A stretch of 64,000 nucleotides of DNA from Sphingomonas faeni (GTDB lineage: Bacteria; Pseudomonadota; Alphaproteobacteria; Sphingomonadales; Sphingomonadaceae). Below the pieces are notes generated by a model. The model made no database searches, was not told the origin of the DNA, and saw nothing but the letters and a program-made list of their open reading frames with translations. Shown here one piece after another: positions 46,516 through 54,121 of the stretch; the first letter of the stretch is position 1, and every line of letters begins with the position of its first letter. Position numbers and translations under genes: made by a program. The stretch spans positions 62,001 to 126,000 of the forward strand of contig NZ_JANBVH010000012.1 in NCBI RefSeq assembly GCF_024273235.1, in the 5' to 3' direction.

Positions 46516-47257
46516 GCGCCTCGACCTGCGACTTGCGGACGGAGATCATGTAGATCAGCACGCCGACGCCGGCCTTCGCTACGATGTCCGCGATCGTGTA
46601 GCCGAGCTGGATGACGGTCGTCGCGGTCGCACCGCTGATCCCGGCATAGGGCGCCATGTAGACGATCGGGTAGAAGCCCCACGACGCGAAGGTCAGCAGG
46701 CGGGCCTTGCGGACCAGGTCGCGCGCGACGGCCGGCTGCTGCTCGATCGAGTCGCCGAGCCCGCGGAACAATTCCCAGACGATGTAGATGAACGGGATCG
46801 CCGACAACGTACCCCAGAGGGCGCGGGTCGGGATGTCGGTCGCGATCTCGCCCGGATAGCCCAGCACGATCATCAACGCCGCGGCCGAACCCAGCCGGAC
46901 GGTCTTCGACGAGGTCTGCTCGGGCGACAGGCGCATCACCAGCACCAGCTCGATCAGCAGAAGCGGCACGGTCAGCAGCCAGTCGACGTAACGATAAGCG
47001 TCGTTGAACGCGAACCCGGTGCCCGAGATGATCCCGTCCTTGAGCGAATAGGTCTCGTTCCAGCTCTCGAAGATCCGCAGGTAGTGATAGGCGGCGATCG
47101 CGGTCACCAGCCCCGAGATGGTGACGGCAGTACGATATGCCGGCGCGACTTGGGATCGGCACAGCCACAGGAAGGCGGTCGTCGCGGCCATCGTCGCGAA
47201 CGTGAATGAAAACGCGTTATATACCAGCGAGAACTGGAACGGGGTTATGCTGTCCAT
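46490..47257 (-). CDS. proteorhodopsin/xanthorhodopsin-type light-driven proton pump
   Basis: A 255-residue seven-helix retinal protein. Helix C reads RYVDWLLTVPLLLIE: Asp92, Thr96 and Glu103 form the DTE set of outward proton pumps (acceptor and donor). The retinal Schiff-base lysine is Lys228 in IADIVAKAG with the counter-ion Asp224. A Leu at the position eight after Asp92 suggests green absorption. I chose ATG 47257 because GGAG stands 7 bp upstream; GTG/ATG codons 4-5 codons earlier have no good site. It is followed by blh in overlap. A possible binding site for the LOV regulator lies upstream at 47499. Whether it binds a carotenoid antenna cannot be settled by eye. Confidence 0.93.
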   Translation of the reverse strand: MDSITPFQFSLVYNAFSFTFATMAATTAFLWLCRSQVAPAYRTAVTISGLVTAIAAYHYLRIFESWNETYSLKDGIISGTGFAFNDAYRYVDWLLTVPLLLIELVLVMRLSPEQTSSKTVRLGSAAALMIVLGYPGEIATDIPTRALWGTLSAIPFIYIVWELFRGLGDSIEQQPAVARDLVRKARLLTFASWGFYPIVYMAPYAGISGATATTVIQLGYTIADIVAKAGVGVLIYMISVRKSQVEAHGVAVHNH

Positions 47258-47498
47258 GAAGGTCTCCATCACCTTGCTGTGCCGCGCCCGCTACGCTGGC
47301 GAACCGGCCTTGTTGCGGGAGAGCGAGGGCCGACGGAGTGATCGGTTTCGGTCCACCCGGGGATGGCGCCACAGCGACTTGAAAGGGTAACGGAGGGAAT
47401 TCCACCCGAGCCGCGGAACCGATGGCTAATACGGTCCGAGACCCAGCCGCTGTGACGACCAAGGACTGGATACGCCTGGGTGGGGCAGGGGGCGATAC

Positions 47499-47510
47499 GG
47501 ACCTTGGCCC
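47499..47510. promoter_or_regulatory. possible EL222-type binding site before rhodopsin
   Basis: GGACCTTGGCCC fits RGNCY-WW-RGNCY, the binding consensus of EL222 as I recall it, at all defined positions. It lies in the 274-bp gap between the LOV regulator and the rhodopsin gene, about 240 bp before the rhodopsin start. Confidence 0.4.
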
Positions 47511-47531
47511 ATATGCGGCGTCCGATATGGC

Positions 47532-48215
47532 TTAGAGCCCGGCCTCGACCGCGAGCCGGATCAGGTCCGCGGTGGTCGTCAGGCCAAGCCGGTCCATCAG
47601 GATCGCGCGGTGCATCTTCACCGTCTTCTCGGCCAGCCCGAGTTCGGCGGCGATCTGCTTGTTGAGCAGGCCCTGCGCGACGAACTTGAGCACCTGGCCC
47701 TGGCGCGGCGACAGCGCCTTGACCATCTCCGCCGCGCGGATGCGTCGCATGCTGGTCGGCGGCGCGGCGTTGGTATCGATCTCGACCTGCGAGCCGAGGA
47801 AATACAGCAGCCGGTCTTCCTCGTCGTACAGCGGCGCGACCAGCACGGCGTTGCGGAACGGCTGTCCATTGCGTTTGTAGTTGAGGATCTCGACCAGCAC
47901 CGGCTTGTGCTCGCGCACGCCGCGGCGAATCTCTTCGGACAGCCAGGGCTCGGTCGCCGGCCCCGACAGAAACCGACAATTGCGTCCGATCACCTCGTCC
48001 GCGGGATAACCGGTCAGGTCGCAGAACGGCTGGTTGCACGCCACGATCGGGTTGTCGGGCAGGCGGGGGTCGCTGATCACCGACGGGATCGGGCTGTCGG
48101 TGACGAGCCGCACGAGCCGCTGGTTCGACCGCGCATCGGCGCTATCGGTCGAGACGATGGCCGCCGAAATGCCGGCGGTCGAATCGCTGGCAGCCGAAAT
48201 GGTGTCGATGCTCAT
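47532..48215 (-). CDS. LOV-HTH blue-light-dependent transcription factor (EL222-like)
   Basis: A 227-residue regulator with an N-terminal LOV domain and a C-terminal LuxR-type helix-turn-helix. The flavin-adduct cysteine is Cys80 in GRNCRFLSG. Blocks such as [28 protein letters not shown] and [10 protein letters not shown] are almost identical to EL222 of Erythrobacter litoralis, and the HTH reads [34 protein letters not shown]. By analogy, blue light forms a flavin-cysteine adduct, frees the HTH, and allows dimerisation and activation. I chose ATG 48215 ([10 protein letters not shown]). It lies upstream of rhodopsin-blh on the same strand and divergent from the photolyase operon. Confidence 0.95.
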   Translation of the reverse strand: MSIDTISAASDSTAGISAAIVSTDSADARSNQRLVRLVTDSPIPSVISDPRLPDNPIVACNQPFCDLTGYPADEVIGRNCRFLSGPATEPWLSEEIRRGVREHKPVLVEILNYKRNGQPFRNAVLVAPLYDEEDRLLYFLGSQVEIDTNAAPPTSMRRIRAAEMVKALSPRQGQVLKFVAQGLLNKQIAAELGLAEKTVKMHRAILMDRLGLTTTADLIRLAVEAGL

Positions 48216-48479
48216 CTCCCCTCGATCTCCCAGGCTCTGGGCCCCACGGTTCTTGGACGCTTTGCTCCACTGTTCCGTGAACGATACCATGGTTCCGTAC
48301 CACATCCCTAAAACCATGATCGCAGGCGGCAGCAAAAATCAATCGGGTCGCATTGCGGGCCGAGCAAGCGCATTGCGCAACGCGAACGCTGATCCAATCT
48401 CTGCACCACCTCGCCTCGGCACGAAGGCAGGCGACTTAACATCGGCTCGCCCGTTGTGCGGTGCAGAGGAGAGCGTTTC
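48216..48479. promoter_or_regulatory. divergent control region between LOV regulator and photolyase operon
   Basis: A 264-bp region that must hold both promoters. AGGCTCTGGGCC at 48232-48243, 17 bp before the LOV start, matches the recalled EL222 consensus at 11 of 12 positions. An ACCATGGT palindrome lies near 48287. GAGGAGAG precedes the monooxygenase start. Confidence 0.55.
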
Positions 48480-50249
48480 ATGGCCCGCCATATCCTGATC
48501 ACCGGTGCCAGCGTCGCCGGCAATACCGCGGCGTGGTGGCTGGGTCGCGCCGGGTTCGACGTGACGGTGGTCGAGCGCGCGCCGGCGTTCCGCGAGGGCG
48601 GCCAGAACATCGACGTCCGCGGATCGGGGCGCGAAGTTCTGCGGCGGATGGGACTGGAGCAGGCGGCGCTGGACCACGGCACCGGCGAGGAGGGCACGGC
48701 GTGGGTGGATGCCGATAACCGGATCGCCGCGCAGTTCCTGGTCACCGATTCCGCCACCGAAGGCATGACTGCGGAGATGGAGATCCTGCGCGGTGATCTC
48801 TCCCGCCTGCTCTACGAACCTGCATCGCAGCATGCGACCTATCGTTTCGGCGACAGCGTGACGGCGATCGAGCAGACCGAGACGGCGGCCTCGGTCACCT
48901 TCGCCAGCGGCCGCACGGCGCGCTACGACGCGGTAATCGTCGCCGAGGGCGTCGGCTCCGCGACGCGCGCGCACGTCTTCCCGAACGAGAACGACCCGCG
49001 CTGGATGGACCTGACCATCGCCTATTTCACGGTTCCCCGTACGCCCGACGACGATCGGCTCTGGCGGTGGTACAACGCGACCGAGGGCCGCAGCGTGTCG
49101 TTGCGCCCCGATCGGCACGGCACGACGCGCGCCATGTTGTCCGTCCAGCAACCGCCACAGGGCGAGCAGGACTGGAGCATCGCTGACCAGAAGGCATGGC
49201 TCCGCGCGCAGTTCGCCAATGCAGGGTGGAAATCGCAGCGCGTGCTCGACGGCATGGACACGACCGACGACTTCTACTTCGACGTGCTGCGACAGGTGCG
49301 GATGAAATGCTGGTCGAAGGGCAGGGTGGTCCTGACCGGCGACGCGGCCTGGTGCGCCACGCCGATCGCCGGAATCGGCACCGCGCTGGCGGTCACCGGC
49401 GCCTATGTCCTCGCCGCCGAGTTGGCGCGGACCGACGACATCGCCGCCGCCTTCGCTGCCTATGAGCAGGCGATGCGCCCGATGGTCGAGGACGCGCAGG
49501 GCGTGCCCAAGATCGCGCCGAAGATGATGAACCCGCAGACCCGCACGGGCATCCGCCTCCTGCACACGGCGCTGGACGTCGCGAGCAAACCCGCCGTTCG
49601 CAGCGTCACCGGCAAAATATTCGGCGGCCGCTCGAAAGCCCCCGACCTCTCCCGCTACAAGGACGTAATCATGGCGCACGACGCTGACATGACGCATTTG
49701 GGCTCGCCGCTCCCCGCCGAGACGCCCCCTCCGACCGGGCTTTCGCCATTGCTGGCGCTGGGAGCAGTCGGTCTCGTGCTCGGCGCGAGCGCGCTCGTCG
49801 GCCGACGCAATGCACCCGATCCGTCGCATCCGCGCATTCGCCGCTGGTATCGCCGGCTCGACAAACCGGAGTTCACGCCGCCCGACGCCGCGTTCGGCGC
49901 GGTCTGGCCGGTATTGGAGACGGGGCTCGCGGTCGGCGGCTATCGGCTGTTGCGGCAGCCATCGGGCCCGGCGCGCAATACCGCGGTCGGGCTATGGCTG
50001 CTGAACACCGCGATGGTCGGCGGCTGGACCCAGCTGTTCTTCCGCGAGAAGAAGCTGGGCGCGAGCGCGGTGGCGTCGGCCGCGATGGTCGCCTCCAGCG
50101 CCGCCTATGTCGCGACCGCCGCCAAGGTCGACAAGCCGGCTGCCGCGACCGGCGTGCCGTTCGTGGCGTGGCTCGGCTTCGCGACGCTGCTCGCCGAACG
50201 CATCTGGCGCGATAATCCGGCCGACAAGATGCGAGGTCCCAAGACATGA
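48480..50249 (+). CDS. FAD-dependent monooxygenase fused to a TspO/MBR domain
   Basis: A 589-residue fusion. Residues 1 to about 395 are a class A flavin monooxygenase: GASVAGNTAAWWLGRAGFDVTVVER near the start and GDAAWCATPIAGIGTALAVTGA for the flavin ribityl site. Residues about 420-589 form a TspO/MBR membrane domain: RLDKPEFTPPDAAFGAVWPVLE and WLLNTAMVGGWTQLFF match the family's PxW/F..PP..F..VW and W..LN..W..LFF patterns, with about five helices. TspO binds tetrapyrroles. No stop lies between the halves, but an ATG at 49671 (residue 398) preceded by AAGGA at good spacing could also give a separate TspO. It is the first gene of the coupled photolyase operon. Confidence 0.88.
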   Translation: MARHILITGASVAGNTAAWWLGRAGFDVTVVERAPAFREGGQNIDVRGSGREVLRRMGLEQAALDHGTGEEGTAWVDADNRIAAQFLVTDSATEGMTAEMEILRGDLSRLLYEPASQHATYRFGDSVTAIEQTETAASVTFASGRTARYDAVIVAEGVGSATRAHVFPNENDPRWMDLTIAYFTVPRTPDDDRLWRWYNATEGRSVSLRPDRHGTTRAMLSVQQPPQGEQDWSIADQKAWLRAQFANAGWKSQRVLDGMDTTDDFYFDVLRQVRMKCWSKGRVVLTGDAAWCATPIAGIGTALAVTGAYVLAAELARTDDIAAAFAAYEQAMRPMVEDAQGVPKIAPKMMNPQTRTGIRLLHTALDVASKPAVRSVTGKIFGGRSKAPDLSRYKDVIMAHDADMTHLGSPLPAETPPPTGLSPLLALGAVGLVLGASALVGRRNAPDPSHPRIRRWYRRLDKPEFTPPDAAFGAVWPVLETGLAVGGYRLLRQPSGPARNTAVGLWLLNTAMVGGWTQLFFREKKLGASAVASAAMVASSAAYVATAAKVDKPAAATGVPFVAWLGFATLLAERIWRDNPADKMRGPKT

Positions 50250-50605
50250 GCCGCGTGACCGTCTGGCATGACGGCAACTGCCCCCTGTGCCGACGCGAGA
50301 TCGCGATCATGCGACGGCTGGACCGGCGTGGCAGAATCGATTTCATCGACGCGACGGGCGCAGAATCCTGCCCGATCGACCGCACCGACCTGCTCGCCCG
50401 CTTTCACGCGATGGAGGATGGGCGCCTTCTGTCTGGCGCCGCGGCGTTCGCCGCGATGTGGCGCGCGATCCCGCTGCTGCGGCCGTTCGGGCTGCTCGCG
50501 CGGCACAAGCCTGTGATCGACCTGATGGAACACGCATATCTGCGCTTCCTGAAAGTCCGTCCGCGCCTGCAACGCTGGTTCGGCAGGCAGGAGGTCCGAC
50601 CATGA
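50246..50605 (+). CDS. DCC-family thiol-disulfide oxidoreductase (DUF393)
   Basis: A 119-residue protein beginning MSRVTVWHDGNCPLCRREI; DGNCPLC is the DxxCxxC motif that names the DCC family. The rest is helical with LLRPFGLLARHKPVIDL. It is predicted to be a thiol-redox protein, but its substrate is unknown. Its ATG overlaps the stop of the TspO fusion (ATGA), and its stop overlaps the DUF427 start (ATGA), so it is translationally coupled on both sides. Confidence 0.9.
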   Translation: MSRVTVWHDGNCPLCRREIAIMRRLDRRGRIDFIDATGAESCPIDRTDLLARFHAMEDGRLLSGAAAFAAMWRAIPLLRPFGLLARHKPVIDLMEHAYLRFLKVRPRLQRWFGRQEVRP

Positions 50606-51096
50606 GGCCGCGGCCCGATCCGGTAGCCCCCGGCCAGGAAAGCGTCTGGCAATATCCGCGCCCGGCTGTCGCGCAGCCGAGCGACCGGCATATCCGCATC
50701 ACCCATGCCGGCATCGTCGTCGCCGACACGCGCGCCGCCGTGCGGACGATCGAAACGAGCCACCCGCCCAGCTGGTACATTCCCCCGGACGCGATCGCAC
50801 CCGGCCTGCTCCGTCCCTCGCCACGTCGGTCGTTCTGCGAATGGAAGGGCGAGGCGCGCTATTGGCATGTCGAGATCGGCGGACAGGTCTTCAACGACGT
50901 CGCGTGGAGCTATCCCAATCCGACGCCCGCGTTCGCGATCCTGCGCGATCACGTCGCCTTCTACGCGGCCCCGTTCGATCTGTGCACGGTCGACGGCGAG
51001 CGCGTCCGCCCACAGCCGGGTGGCTTTTACGGCGGATGGATCACGTCCGACCTCGCCGGCCCATTCAAGGGCATACCGGGCAGCATGGGATGGTGA
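50602..51096 (+). CDS. DUF427-family protein
   Basis: A 164-residue protein with the DUF427 pattern: VVADTRAAVRTIETSHPPSWYIP, SFCEWKGEARYW, and ending in the FYGGWITSDLAGPFKG region. The family is uncharacterised and forms a compact beta-rich fold. It is coupled to the genes on both sides by overlaps and so belongs to the light-response operon. Confidence 0.88.
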   Translation: MRPRPDPVAPGQESVWQYPRPAVAQPSDRHIRITHAGIVVADTRAAVRTIETSHPPSWYIPPDAIAPGLLRPSPRRSFCEWKGEARYWHVEIGGQVFNDVAWSYPNPTPAFAILRDHVAFYAAPFDLCTVDGERVRPQPGGFYGGWITSDLAGPFKGIPGSMGW

Positions 51097-52580
51097 CCGC
51101 CATGCTGCCACCCGGCCTGTCCGACTGGCGTGAGGCGCCGCGCGTCCGCGTCATGAACAACAGGCAGCTCGCCTCGGACGGACGATACGTCCTGTGCTGG
51201 CTCCAGCAGGCGTTGCGCGCGCGGGACAATCCGGTGATCGATGCCGCCGTCCGGCTCGGCAATGCGCTCGGCGTGCCGGTGCTCGTCTATCACGGCGTGC
51301 GCGAGGATTATCCTTACGCCTCGGACCGGCTGCATCAGTTCATCCTCGGTGCGAGCCGCGACCTCGGCATCGGCTGCCGCGAGCGCGGGCTTGCCTGCGT
51401 CCAGCACGTCGATCGTGAAGGCCACCGTGAGAAGGGCCTCGTCTACCGTCTGGGTGCCGACGCCGCGGCGCTCGTCGTGGAGGATCAGCCGACCTTCGTC
51501 GCGCGCTGGCAGGTCGATCGCGTCGCGGCGCGGATCGCCGTGCCCGTCTATGCGGTCAACGCGGCGTGCCTGGTTCCGCCCGCCGTGCTCGGCGAAAATG
51601 TCGGCAGCCGGTCGGCGTTTCTGCGGCGCCACGAACCGGCGCGTGCGGACTGGACGGACTCCCAGGACGAAACGACCGACCTCATTCCCTTCGACGGTGC
51701 GCTGCCGTTCACGCCCGATCGTCTAGACGAGATCGACCTGGATGCGCTGGTCGCCGGGCTGACCATCGACCACAGCCTCCCGGTGAGCCCGGCCTTTCCC
51801 GCAGGTCGCGCCGCCGCCGAAGCCCGCCTGCTCCGTCTGGCGCAGGAGGTGCTGCCGACCTACGCCACCGCCCGCAACGACGCGATGCGCCCGGAAGGCG
51901 CCAGCGGCCTCTCCGCCTACCTCCATTTCGGCGTCCTCGGTCCGCGCGAGGTCATGCAGGCCGTGAACACCGCCTCAGCCGGCGCCAAACACACGACCAA
52001 ATTCGCCGATGAGCTGCTAGGCTGGCGCGAATGGTTTCATTATCAGGCTCGCGCGCTGAAGGCACCCGAGACCTATGATCGCGTGGCAGCTTGGGCACGT
52101 AACACACTGGCAGACCACGCGAACGATCCAAGACCGGACGCAGAAGATTTGTCGGCATTGCTGCGGGGCGAGACCCGTGACGAGACCTGGAACGCCTGCC
52201 AACGCCAGTTCGTCCGGTTCGGCTGGATGCACAACAACCTGCGGATGTACTGGGCCAAACGCCTGATCGCCATGACGCCCGATCCCGAGACGGCATGGGC
52301 GACCGCCTGCTATCTGAACGACCGGCTGAGCCTCGATGGTCGTGATCCGTCCACCTACGGCAACATCGCCGCGATGTTCGGCGGCGCGCCCGGCGATCGC
52401 GATCGTCCCGTCTATGGCCGTGTCGCCACCCGCAGCGACGGCTCCACCCGAAGCCGCGATGGCGGTGCAGAATGGCTCGCCAAGGCGGCATCGAGACCAG
52501 TGCCCGAGATCACGATACCGGCCGACCTGCCACGCGACCGGTATCTTGCGAATCCGACCCGGGGTGTTGCGAATGGCTAG
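51090..52580 (+). CDS. class II-like deoxyribodipyrimidine photolyase
   Basis: A 496-residue photolyase/cryptochrome-family protein. VRVMNNRQLASDGRYVLCWLQQALRARDNP is the N-terminal antenna domain pattern of class II CPD photolyases. The C-terminal FAD domain carries SGLSAYLHFGVLGPREV, LLGWREWFHYQ, WNACQRQFVRFGWMHNNLRMYWAKRL and LNDRLSLDGRDPSTYGNIAAMFG. It repairs UV cyclobutane dimers using blue light. The start may be ATG 51090 (overlapping DUF427 by 7 bp) or ATG 51102. Its position in an operon opposite a LOV regulator fits light-induced DNA repair. Confidence 0.93.
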   Translation: MVTAMLPPGLSDWREAPRVRVMNNRQLASDGRYVLCWLQQALRARDNPVIDAAVRLGNALGVPVLVYHGVREDYPYASDRLHQFILGASRDLGIGCRERGLACVQHVDREGHREKGLVYRLGADAAALVVEDQPTFVARWQVDRVAARIAVPVYAVNAACLVPPAVLGENVGSRSAFLRRHEPARADWTDSQDETTDLIPFDGALPFTPDRLDEIDLDALVAGLTIDHSLPVSPAFPAGRAAAEARLLRLAQEVLPTYATARNDAMRPEGASGLSAYLHFGVLGPREVMQAVNTASAGAKHTTKFADELLGWREWFHYQARALKAPETYDRVAAWARNTLADHANDPRPDAEDLSALLRGETRDETWNACQRQFVRFGWMHNNLRMYWAKRLIAMTPDPETAWATACYLNDRLSLDGRDPSTYGNIAAMFGGAPGDRDRPVYGRVATRSDGSTRSRDGGAEWLAKAASRPVPEITIPADLPRDRYLANPTRGVANG

Positions 52581-52619
52581 CGATCCGCGCCAACGCGGTG
52601 GCCCTACTTCTTCCTTGTT

Positions 52620-52637
52620 CTCCCGCGGAGGCGGGAG
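52620..52637. repeat. dispersed palindromic element / possible terminator
   Basis: CTCCCGC-GGAG-GCGGGAG, a 7-bp perfect stem with a GGAG loop, 40 bp after the photolyase stop. The context 'tctcccgcggaggcgggagtccag' resembles the elements at 12483 and near 36235, so it is more likely a REP-like genomic repeat than a dedicated terminator. Confidence 0.6.
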
Positions 52638-52696
52638 TCCAGTCTTGAAACCCGCCTTCGCGGAGAAACATGTTTTGCGCGAGGCGATTTCGGATC

Positions 52697-52726
52697 GATC
52701 GCGATCGCGATCGCGATCGCGACCGC
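52697..52726. repeat. GATCGC hexamer tandem repeat
   Basis: Four perfect GATCGC units followed by GACCGC, in the gap between photolyase and the exopolysaccharide operon. The array is rich in the palindrome GCGATCGC. Confidence 0.85.
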
Positions 52727-52774
52727 GAATGGCAGGATGGCAATTCGTTCTCGGCGCTGCCCGCCTGCATATCT

Positions 52775-54121
52775 CTACAAGCTGAGATGACGGGCTGTGG
52801 AGGCCTCCCGGCTCCGCCGAATGTAGGGGCGGGCGCCGGCCATTAGACCGAGGCAGGCCGCGAAGACAGCCGACAGGGCGGCGGTGCGCAACGGATAATC
52901 GACCAGGCTGTGCAGCATGATCGTGGCCGTCGCGATCGCCGCGGCTTGCGCGAACGGGTCGTGGATGTCCGCCCGCCAGATCGCACGGACACGAGCGATC
53001 CACCACGCCAGGAACAAAGCGGCGAAGGCGATACCCGCTGCCCCCGTCTCCAGCAGCAGTTCGAGCCAGTCGTTATGCGCGTGGTTCATGAAGGTCGTGC
53101 CCACGGACGCAAGCGGCTCCTGCATATGATAGACCTGTTGGAAACTGCCGGTCCCCGAGCCGACCGGGAAATAGGTTCGCGCCGCCTGAAACGTCAGCGC
53201 GAACGAGGTCTGGCGCGACAAGGCGACATTGGTTCTCTGCTCGCCGAACAAATTGTTGCCGAACGGGCCGACGGCGATCGTGACCATCGCTGCGAGCGAC
53301 ACCAGCACGGTCGCGGCCACCAGGGCGCGGCGGATAACCGGGCCGGTGCGCCCGAACACGAGCCAGCTACCCAGCGCCACCGGTACGCCGAGGCCGATCC
53401 CGGCGAGCGACGCATTGATCGCCAGCCCGACCAGGATGACGACATATGCTGCGCCCACCAGCAGGCCGATCGCGGACGCGCTACGCAACGATCCGCGGCG
53501 CTGGACCAGTGTCTGCTGGAGCGCAGCGAGGAACGGGATGCATGTCAGCAAAAGCGTCGCATTGTGGTTGGCATTGGCGAAAAACCCGACCGCGACACCG
53601 TGATTGGTGATCCGGTAGAGATAGGCGCCAGGTCCGCCGACCACCTGAAGCGCGCCGATCGCGATAGAGGCAAGCGTGACGATGACGATCGCGATGGCGA
53701 TGCTCCGCGCGCGGAATGCACCGAGCACGACCACGCCCAATAGAACTGCGAAGGCCGGCAATAGCCACAGGACGCTCGATACCGCGGCGTCTGGCGCGAG
53801 CGTCAGCGGCAGCCACGGCAAAGCGATCTCGAGCAGGCGATACCCGTCCGCAACCGCGGTACGTCCCGGAAGCCGTGTCCAGACCTGGGGGGGCAGTGGT
53901 ATCAACTGGACCAGCGCGATCGCCACGAACAGCGCCAGCAAGCCGAGCAGCGCTCGTCCGTGCCGCGGCGGATATCCCCGCCCCATTCGCCACAGCGCCC
54001 AGCCGATCAAAGCCAGGCTGGCGATCTGGAGCAGCAGATTGGCGACGAACCCCGCCGCGCTTGCCCCGCCCATCGTCAGGCAGGCGAGCACATAGAGCGG
54101 GACGACGGCTTGGCGGTTCAC
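52775..54121 (-). CDS. O-antigen ligase / Wzy-like polysaccharide polymerase
   Basis: A 448-residue inner-membrane protein with about eleven hydrophobic segments and a periplasmic loop typical of the Wzy_C/O-antigen ligase superfamily (ARTYFPVGSGTGSFQQVYHMQEP, MNHAHNDWLELLLETG with the key histidine region). It should polymerise or ligate polysaccharide repeat units. I chose the GTG at 54121 because it overlaps the stop of the upstream gene in the pattern GTGA; the frame is open further upstream but runs antisense-like through that gene. It is the last gene of the exopolysaccharide operon. Confidence 0.85.
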   Translation of the reverse strand: MNRQAVVPLYVLACLTMGGASAAGFVANLLLQIASLALIGWALWRMGRGYPPRHGRALLGLLALFVAIALVQLIPLPPQVWTRLPGRTAVADGYRLLEIALPWLPLTLAPDAAVSSVLWLLPAFAVLLGVVVLGAFRARSIAIAIVIVTLASIAIGALQVVGGPGAYLYRITNHGVAVGFFANANHNATLLLTCIPFLAALQQTLVQRRGSLRSASAIGLLVGAAYVVILVGLAINASLAGIGLGVPVALGSWLVFGRTGPVIRRALVAATVLVSLAAMVTIAVGPFGNNLFGEQRTNVALSRQTSFALTFQAARTYFPVGSGTGSFQQVYHMQEPLASVGTTFMNHAHNDWLELLLETGAAGIAFAALFLAWWIARVRAIWRADIHDPFAQAAAIATATIMLHSLVDYPLRTAALSAVFAACLGLMAGARPYIRRSREASTARHLSL

